NCBI GenBank assembly: GCA_023052935.1
Contig: CM041295.1
Location: 106,084,711 to 106,148,710 of the forward strand
Length of the DNA: 64,000 nucleotides
Reading direction: 5' to 3'
Source: Piezodorus guildinii
Lineage: Eukaryota > Arthropoda > Insecta > Hemiptera > Pentatomidae
In this document: piece by piece, positions 24,501 to 33,500 of the stretch
Position numbering within the stretch: the stretch's first letter is position 1
Layout of the letters: every line of letters begins with the position of its first letter
Notes under the pieces: generated by a model
What the model saw: the letters and a program-made list of their open reading frames with translations, nothing else
Told to the model about the DNA's origin: nothing
Database searches by the model: none
Made by a program: the position numbers and the translations under genes

Positions 24501-27500
24501 TCATGCGAGCACAACCTCTTCGCGTCGAGACGGCCAGCCGGAGGACCCCTAAGGGCCAACAAGAGGCTGAATATATCAAAGCTTGTTGTTCCCGAGGGCC
24601 GCCTACTCCCGCTGCCAGCAACTGAAAATACTCAATCAAATCGAAGTGACAAGGTCAGGCGAGCTCACACCTTGAAGTTCAAGACCCTCGGAAACCGCAT
24701 TACGTGCCACTAAATCAGCCCGATCATTCCCCACGAACCCACAATGTCCCGGAACCCAGAAGAAAACAATATTGACCCGGGAGGAAAAGGATGCAAGTGT
24801 GGTATGAATTCTTTGGATGAGGTAGTCAGAGGAATATATGTTACGGAGAGAGGAGAGACTGGAGAGAGAATCGGTGCATATGATTAGTTGAGATATAGAT
24901 TGCTGGGGGAGGAGGTTCTGGAGGATAGCAGTTACTTTGGCGGTATAGCTACTGGATATAGAAGGGAGGGCGAAGATGTTAAGTTGGGCCTCACTCACAA
25001 CTGCAGCCCCAGCGCCTAATTCTCCCCGAGAGGCGTCAGTGTAAAGAACATTAGCATTATGGTAGCTTTGGATAAGCTCTAAAAATTCTTGCTGATATAC
25101 TTGAGGTAGAGTCGTAAGTTTAGGAAGTCGTGCGAGAGCCAGTTGATAATGGATAGAAGGAACGGTCCAGGGCGGTATAAGGCCCGATGGGGTATAGCTG
25201 CTCCAAACTCTGGCGGAAGTAAGGAGTTTAAATGTTGTTGGAATCTCAACTTTCATGTAAAAGAATATTATAAAAATCTAATTCATTGGTATTGGTAAAG
25301 TCTTAGCCAATTTTTTTTTAAATTGTTACTTTATGTTTCGTGATTCCTCAACTAACTAGCTTAGAAAAAAAAAACCAGTAATGGAAAAAATTAAGTAAAA
25401 TGCTGATTGATAGTTACAAAAAAAAAAATAACCCTAGTCTAATTCGTTAGTCCACCATATTTAGATATCATTTTGTCATAACAAAATCTCTTATTTTTTT
25501 GGGAAAATTTGAATGATCACATTTCTGATTCCAAGCTTTATTGATCTACTAAGATTATGGAGACATTAAACCAACTGAACAATAATGTAACTAAATTAAT
25601 TTCACTATTCAAGGACTGTTAATAACATACATTGCATAACAGGCATAAATAAAATAGGTACTGTTTTACTAAAAAAAAAAACATTGAATTTAAATATATG
25701 ATGTTTATTACTAACCATTCAAGGAGCTCAGCAGTTCTAATGGAATCAAAGAATTCCATGTCCTGGTTAACTAAATTTTGATACAAATCCTTTCTCAGTC
25801 TGAATGCCATTCTCTCTCCAGCTGAAGAGAGGAGAGATATATAACAAAAAGTTCCTAATCCCTGGAAAATTACATTTTAGTGAAATATACGTATTTTTCT
25901 ATGTATGTCAGTGTTTCATGGTTAAGTGGCCAAACCTCAGGAATAAATTAAGGACCTCAAAACAAGAAAAATAGTCGTATGGTCATGTGTCCGGAAATGC
26001 ACAGTTAAGGAGCTAAAGTAAAAAATCCAATGTTAATTAGAGTTGAAAATGTTTTTCAGGCAGCATTATCAGCTTCTAGTTTTTCAAGAATGGATTTTTC
26101 GGCAAAATCTCTGGAATAAAAACTGTAGGTCATTTAATTCTACAAGAGTTGGTTCCAATCAATTGAACCTAGTGTCCTTAGACCCGGAGATGACTAAGTT
26201 GAGGTCTTGAATATCAGGTGTAGGGGATGGGATGATGTCAAGATATCAATTTCTATCATTCTTCCTTTGAATAGACACTGATTCAATAGGATGAATTAAA
26301 ATATGAAATTAATTACAAGTAAATATTGTTAATTCATACTCATAATACCCTTAGCACATATTAATGTTTCTTAACTTTCATAAATCTATTCCCCATGATT
26401 ACTTTTAAAATGTACTGTAGGATCATAGGAAAAAAACATAATATTTAGGAGTTATCTCTGAGCCCAAGGATACTAGGTTCAATTAATTTGAACCAATTTT
26501 TGTCAAATTTAATGACCTACAACTTTTAACAATGATATAGGTTTGGATTTTAACAAATGACCGAAAAATCAATTCCTGAGAAGCTAAAAACTAATAATGC
26601 CTGAAAAGCATTTTTTACTATGAACTTTGTATTTCCGGGAACATCTTCATAGGAATTTTTTTTCTTGTTTTTAGTTCCTTAATTCAATCCTGAAGTCTGG
26701 CCACTTAACCCTTGAAACATCCTGTATGTACTCAAATGTATTTATAAATCCGCAACTATCTAATCTGAGTAGCTAACAGCCCGTGGATTGTCTTTCAAAA
26801 TTAGAAATGAGTTCATGACATGTCAGGATAGAAAAAAGGAAAATAAAAAAAGCAGGGATTTTTTCACTAAGATGTACTAAAATAAATTTATTTTCATAAC
26901 CAATATTGTATTAAAGCAATAGAAAATATTGTGAAATAAAGACACTATGATAAGTATTTATACTAAATTAGGATTATATTAATTTACAATATAAAAAAAT
27001 AATACATTAAAGCATTTTCACTTATCTCAACATATTCAAAGGAAAAGAATATGCCAAAGTGGAACAACGGATATTATTAAAACTAAAATTATAAATAATA
27101 ATTAGTTATAAGTTAGTAAAAATAAGTTATAAATCTAAAATCAATTTTAAAACTTACTTGAACCAGGTATAAACCAACTAGTTTCAAACAACTAAGTGGA
27201 ATATTTTCATGTCCTTCTCCAGTTGATATTATGTTTACTACATTACCTAAACTAATAGGTATAATAATATTTATATAGGCTACACCCAATGCAGCCTTAA
27301 AAAAAAAAAATAAATAAATATATTAACAGATTAATATATATAAAGTACCATGCAAAATGAAAAAATCTTAATCTAGTTTGCTATAATGATCATCATTGTG
27401 ATTTTTTTTTTTTTTTATCTGATTGCATTCATGGATAATTAATATCATTTCAAGTTATATTGAACATGATACTCATAAAAACAGGTAATTAACTAAGCAG

Positions 27501-30500
27501 GGATTGTCCTATGAACAATGATACCTAGATAAATCAAAATAAAAGCTAATTTATCATGTAAAATGTATTTTCATTTTCCTGAGTGCATAAAGCCAGAGTC
27601 AATGCAAGAAAGACTAAAGCTACCTTGAAAATTAAGAACTAAAACATCCCTTGGTGCTTTGAAATACACAGACTGAAGTGAAGAGTACAATTGAAACACA
27701 TTTTAATCTAATCCCACCAAAAACAATGATCACTAAGGCATCTTTTAAAGAAACTATTGCCAGATTATGTAACATAAAAATACTTATATTTTGTTTTATA
27801 TACATATATGGAAGGCCAGTTTATCAAACTAACACTTGTTAACAAATTCATACCTACTTAATATAGTTTATGATACAGGTTACATTTTCCATACTTAAAA
27901 ATAAGTATGATGGAGTTTAGTTGACCGTTGAGAACCATAAATGAGGAAGATGGTTTTGGGGGTGCAGTCATACACACTAATAAGTAATACTTATTGTAAT
28001 TGCTTGCCGACGTTTCAGCCAACATTGTGGGCCTTCATCAGGGTGGCTCAGAGAAGGTATCTCAAATATCAAGACATCTTGAGATACCTTCTCTGAGTAT
28101 ACTGAAACATCAGCACACAATTACAATAAGTATTGCTTATATTATATTTTTTTTATTACTGCACTCCCAATCATCTTCCTCATCTAAAAATAAGTATTAT
28201 TAAAAGGTTGCCGAATCATACAAATTTACCTGGATGTATAAGAACTATACAATTTACCTTTACATGAATAATTTTTTTACAATGTTGAAAAAGTATGATT
28301 CATAATTAAGACCATTTTATTTACATGAACAGTTTGAATAGGGTTAACATATAACTGAAAGTCAGCATTTTAACGGTAATTAATGATATGAGATATATCC
28401 TAAAAACATAAAACAAATGACATAAAATAATATATTTTATATAATATAATAATATAGTATTATTGCTTCATTGTTCTGACACTCTCCTTTAAACACCCTG
28501 AAGAAGGAACATCGGCACCAGTTTATTAAGTTTATATTTTAATTGTGTGTTCTTTTGACTCCACCCAGAACAGTTAGTTATAAAGAGAAGTTATCTCTCA
28601 CTTACTTACACAGTCAACCATTCTCACTTCACAATAATATATTTAATTGACATACAAATTTCTTGGGATATTCCGAGACATAAAATTAATCATGTTCAAG
28701 ACGATATTTCTTCCAGTCCTGATTAGAACACTGGACTGTCCTGGATAAATACATCAAAAGACCCACTATGGCTGAAATGAGGTTTCTTAGGCGAGTAGTG
28801 GGAAAAACAAGGTGGGATTGCATCAGGAATGAAATCATTCCTGAAAGGGAGGACCTATAAATTTTGTCCATGAAAAGCAGGATTGAGGAGTGTCAATTGT
28901 AGTGGTTCAGGCATATATGTAGAATGCCGGAAGAGAGAAAAGTTAAATGGTAATTGGAAGTAAAGCCAGAAGGGAAGAGACCAGTTGGTAGGCCACGAGC
29001 CACCTTTAATGATTATAAAGAAAAGGTAGGGAAGAATCGTGGAAAGTCAATGGCATAGATGAAATGTATGGCTATGGACTAAGAAGAATGTAGGAAGTGG
29101 GCTGAGGCAAAGCATGCTCTATGCTGAAAGCCACTAGAGAGCTAGTAAAAGAAGAAGAAGGCACACAAATTTAATGAATCAAATTTAGTGAAAAGTTCAA
29201 TGCAATAGAATACAGTAGATTTTTTACTATTTTATTTTTTACAATGCCAAACCAGGTTCTTAAGAACCCATATGTTTGGTATTTTACCAGAACATAATAA
29301 AGATAGAAAATACAGAATTATAAACAGCATCATTTACGTAAATTAATTTTCATTTTTTTTTTTTTTTCAACAGTAATTAGAATTTTTACATAGATGCTAT
29401 GGCAATGGCAAGGAATCTGACAGCTATATGACTACAAGCAAGTTTTTTTCTTTTATTTTGTTGTTGTCATAAATGTGGTCAGCATACAGAATTAAACATG
29501 CTTGGTATAAATTAAAATAACATGAATACTTTGTTTGTACTTTAAATATGAATATTTTTACTTCTATTATGAATTTCTAAATGTTTATTAATATTGTTGA
29601 AAGCTAACTATTTCCATTTATATCAATAAGATTATATACATGTAAACAATAAAATAAAAATTTAAATAAATAAAATAAAAATAAAACCAACACTATAGAA
29701 TATAATAATAATTCTTTATTTATTCTGGGACAAGTCCCTTCAGAATAACATAACAGAAAATAAAAAGGTGGACTTAAGGCTAGAGTCTTAGATTAAAATG
29801 ACTGAAAAACAGAAAAGAATTAAACTAATAACATGAACAAATAAAATAACTCAAAAGCTAAATTATAATAAAAATGTACAAACCAGAAAAATAAATGTAT
29901 GTTAACATGAGAACAAAAAAAAAAAAAATTAATCAGATAAAAGAAATATATATATATCTAGCGGATCGGATTATGAAAGATCTATCGAAAGCTGTGGACG
30001 TTATATACAGATCTGAAGGCCGTGAGAGGGTATAACGGGAATGAACGGAGGATTTGAATATAAGGAGATCCGAGATGTAAAACAGACAACGGGATTGGAT
30101 AACTTGGTAAAGGAAGGATGCCAGGAAGTACTTACGGCGGTAGGAAGGGTAAAGCCACTTCAACTCTTCATAAAATTGAGTTACAGAGGTGTCTCTGGAT
30201 ATCCCAAAGATGAAACGTATAAAGCAGTTAAACATTCGTTTTAGTTTTGCCTCGAGATCCCTAGAGACACCCCCATACACCGCACAGCAGTAGTTGAAGT
30301 GGGGAAATATTAAGGAGCTTACCAAAAGCTTACAGGTTTCTATAGGAAGAAGGGGACGTAGGTAATTCAGAAGTTTTAAGGTGGAGAATGTACGACGAGA
30401 GATTTCGGAAACATGATTTTTCCAGAAAAGGGTTTGATCAAGGGTGACCCCGCGTTTTTTAACGGATAGATGGAATTGTATTGGATTATTATTCAGAAAC

Positions 30501-33500
30501 ATAGTGGGAATCGGAGGAAGTGTCTTAAGGAGGGGATTGGAACCTATTACAATTGCCTTGGTCTTCTTAGTGTTCAAATTAAGCTAGTTGTCCACTGCCC
30601 AAATGCTGATTCAGATCCTCTTGAAGCATTTCCGTGGCTTGTAATAGGTCAGAAGGAGGAAAGGATAGATAGATTTGGAAATCATTTGCATAGATATGGT
30701 ATTGGGAGTGATTGATCTGGAGCGGAAGGTCATTAATATAAATTGCAAATAAGGAGGGGGATAATGATGATCCTTGAGGTACACCACAGGATAGAGGCAT
30801 GGTTCTGGAAGGAGGTTGACCTGGGGTCACTACATACTGTGAGCGGTTGGAGAGGAAGGATTTGAACCAGCGCAGAGCACTGTTCGATTGAGGAATATAT
30901 CGTAGTTTGGCCAGAAGGATGTAATGGTCTACAGTATCAAATGCTTTTGTGAAATCTAGAAGGATGAGGATGGTTAGTTTTTGGTGTTCTATAGCGGATT
31001 GGAGGTCTTGAGTTATTTTTAGTAGGGCGGATTGGGTTGAATAACCAGGTCGGAAGCCGGATTGGAAAGGGTTAATAAGGGAACGTTCCTCTAAAAAATT
31101 TGATAGCTGGATTTGTGCTAGGCGTTCCAGGGGTTTGGATAAATTAGAAAGGAGAGAAATAGGACAGAAATCAGAAGGTGAGGCAGGATTTGGAACTTTT
31201 TTTAATGGACGAACTAAGGCAGTTTTCCAGGAATTAGGAAATATGGCGTTTTGAAAAGAAAAATTGTAGATATGGTATAGTACTGGTATTAAAACGGGAA
31301 GACAAGCTTTTATCAGTTTTACGGGAGTTGTCGGGTCCATAATCATTGGTATGAGATTTAAGGATAACTGTTTGTATTTCATCATAGGAGAGGTGGGAGA
31401 AGAAGAAGCTATCTGGATTGAAACTCTGATGGCCAATATCGGCGGCAGGAGAAGAAACAGGAGCAAAGGATATAAAATGATTGTTGCGCTCATCTGGAGA
31501 AACAGAGAGAGGAGTGAGGTTATTTGATTTTAGGATAGATAATTTTCAGATAATTTTCCATTTGGATTTGGAATCAGGAGCATTGGAGAGTGAGTTATGG
31601 ATGTGGAGGGATTTAGCTCGTCGAACCGCGTCCTGGGTTCTATTCTGTAGTTGTTTAAAGTATTCGTAATCAGACAGCATACGAGTGGGTCGAAATTTTC
31701 TTTGTGCTGCTTCTCTTTTTTTCATCATCTCCTTTAGGTCATGAGTTAGCCAAGGCGCGGTTGGGCGGCATAACATTCGGGTTTTCAAAGGTGCATGAAG
31801 GTCTAGTAAGGTTTTGAGGTGTGAGGTAAGAGTGGATATCATAGGATCGAGAGAATTAGAGGAGTATATAGTGTCCCAATGGAGTGATTCAAGGTCGGTT
31901 TCAAGGGATTCGTAAGAGAGGAAGTCCAAACTACGATAGGAGACCACTTTGGGAGTGAAGGATTTCACAGGTAGGCTGTATGAGATCTGGATGAGATCGT
32001 GTGATGAAAGGAATGGAACTGGGTGCTGGGAGGATGAAAGACCTTTAGAGGAGAGTCAGTAATGTGAAGGTCAAGCCAGGTATCAGAAAATTGGGTATGA
32101 TGGGTAGGAAAGTAAGGAACGAGATAAAGATTCATAGAATAGATTAGGTTAACTAGGAAAGATTTATCATAGGATTCCGCAAGCATATTGGTATTAAAAT
32201 CTCCAGAGATGATAACATCGATTGGTGGACGTCATCGCCTCGCTGACGTAGACTAGGTGAGTACTGTTCTATTCCCAGCCCAAATGACGGGTAGAGAAGT
32301 CTCTCTTCACTCTTCGTTGCCGCACCAGGTCATCTCTCACAGTCCGCCGAACAAACCTAGCGATGATAGTCCCCGATTTTCCCGCCTCTCTTGGCCTGAG
32401 ACGCACCGCGTGGTCCAGATCTTCAGGGCTGAGCTGGATGCCCCCCCGCCTACGCTGATAATGGTGCCCACAACAGTCTCCCCTGGTTTCTCCGGGATGC
32501 CTCTAATTTCGAGAGTATTATTTAGGCTATTTTGTTCGGCGTTATTTAAACAGCTTTCTAGGTCGGAAATTTTTACTTTTAAATTATTATTTTCAAGGGT
32601 TAATGTTTCAACCTGAGCTTTTTGTTGTTCAAGAAGATTTTCTATTTTTTGTAATAAAAAATTGAGCAACAAACAAAGAGTTGATACTATATGAAATGAA
32701 TGAAGTGAAATGAAAAAACTTTTTATTATCCTGGGACTAAAGTCCCTTAAGAATAAAATAAAAATACATAATTGATGACCGGAACAATGTGTATAAAGTA
32801 ATATAAACACAAAAAAAAAAAAAATAATAATAAAATAATTGGTATTTATAGCATCTGCAGTTTGAGGTTATTGTCTGTTTGACTGGGTAAGGAGAAGATT
32901 GAAAGGAGCGATTTGAAGGAGGAAGCAGTTCTTACATGACGAATCTCAGGAGGGATAGAATTCCAAAGAGAGATTTTTTTGGCTAGAAAGGACTTGTCAA
33001 AGGCAGCAGTACAGTGAGGAGGAGGGTAGAGGTCAGAAAGATGGGATCTGGTAGAACGGGACTGAACTGATGATTTAAATTGAAGGGATCGGAAGATATG
33101 GCTGGGACGATGAGTTCTGATGACCTGGTAGAGGAAGGAAGCAAGGAAATACTGACATCTGTAACGAGGATAAAGCCATCTTAACTCCGCGTAATACTGG
33201 GTTATATGCGTGTCTCTGGTGATCCCGAATACAAACCGTATTGCACAGTTCATAATACGCTTGAGTTTTGCTTCGAACTCACCTGAAAGTCTGCTGTACA
33301 CCTCGCAAGGAAACAAGGAGTTTACGAATATTGAATGGTAGGAGGTGATGGAGGCGACGGAATGGCTTTAGGGTTGCTATGGTTCGGCGGGCTATTTGGG
33401 AGAAAAAATTAAAATATTAAAAACGACTGACTTCTGATTATTTCTACCTACTTCAGATATGGTTATTTTTTAGAGTATCAAGGAATGTCTCTACTATCAT

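Noticed and set aside
24432..24713. 93-codon plus-strand frame
   Set aside because: Antisense shadow of the LINE RNase H remnant at 24130-25256.
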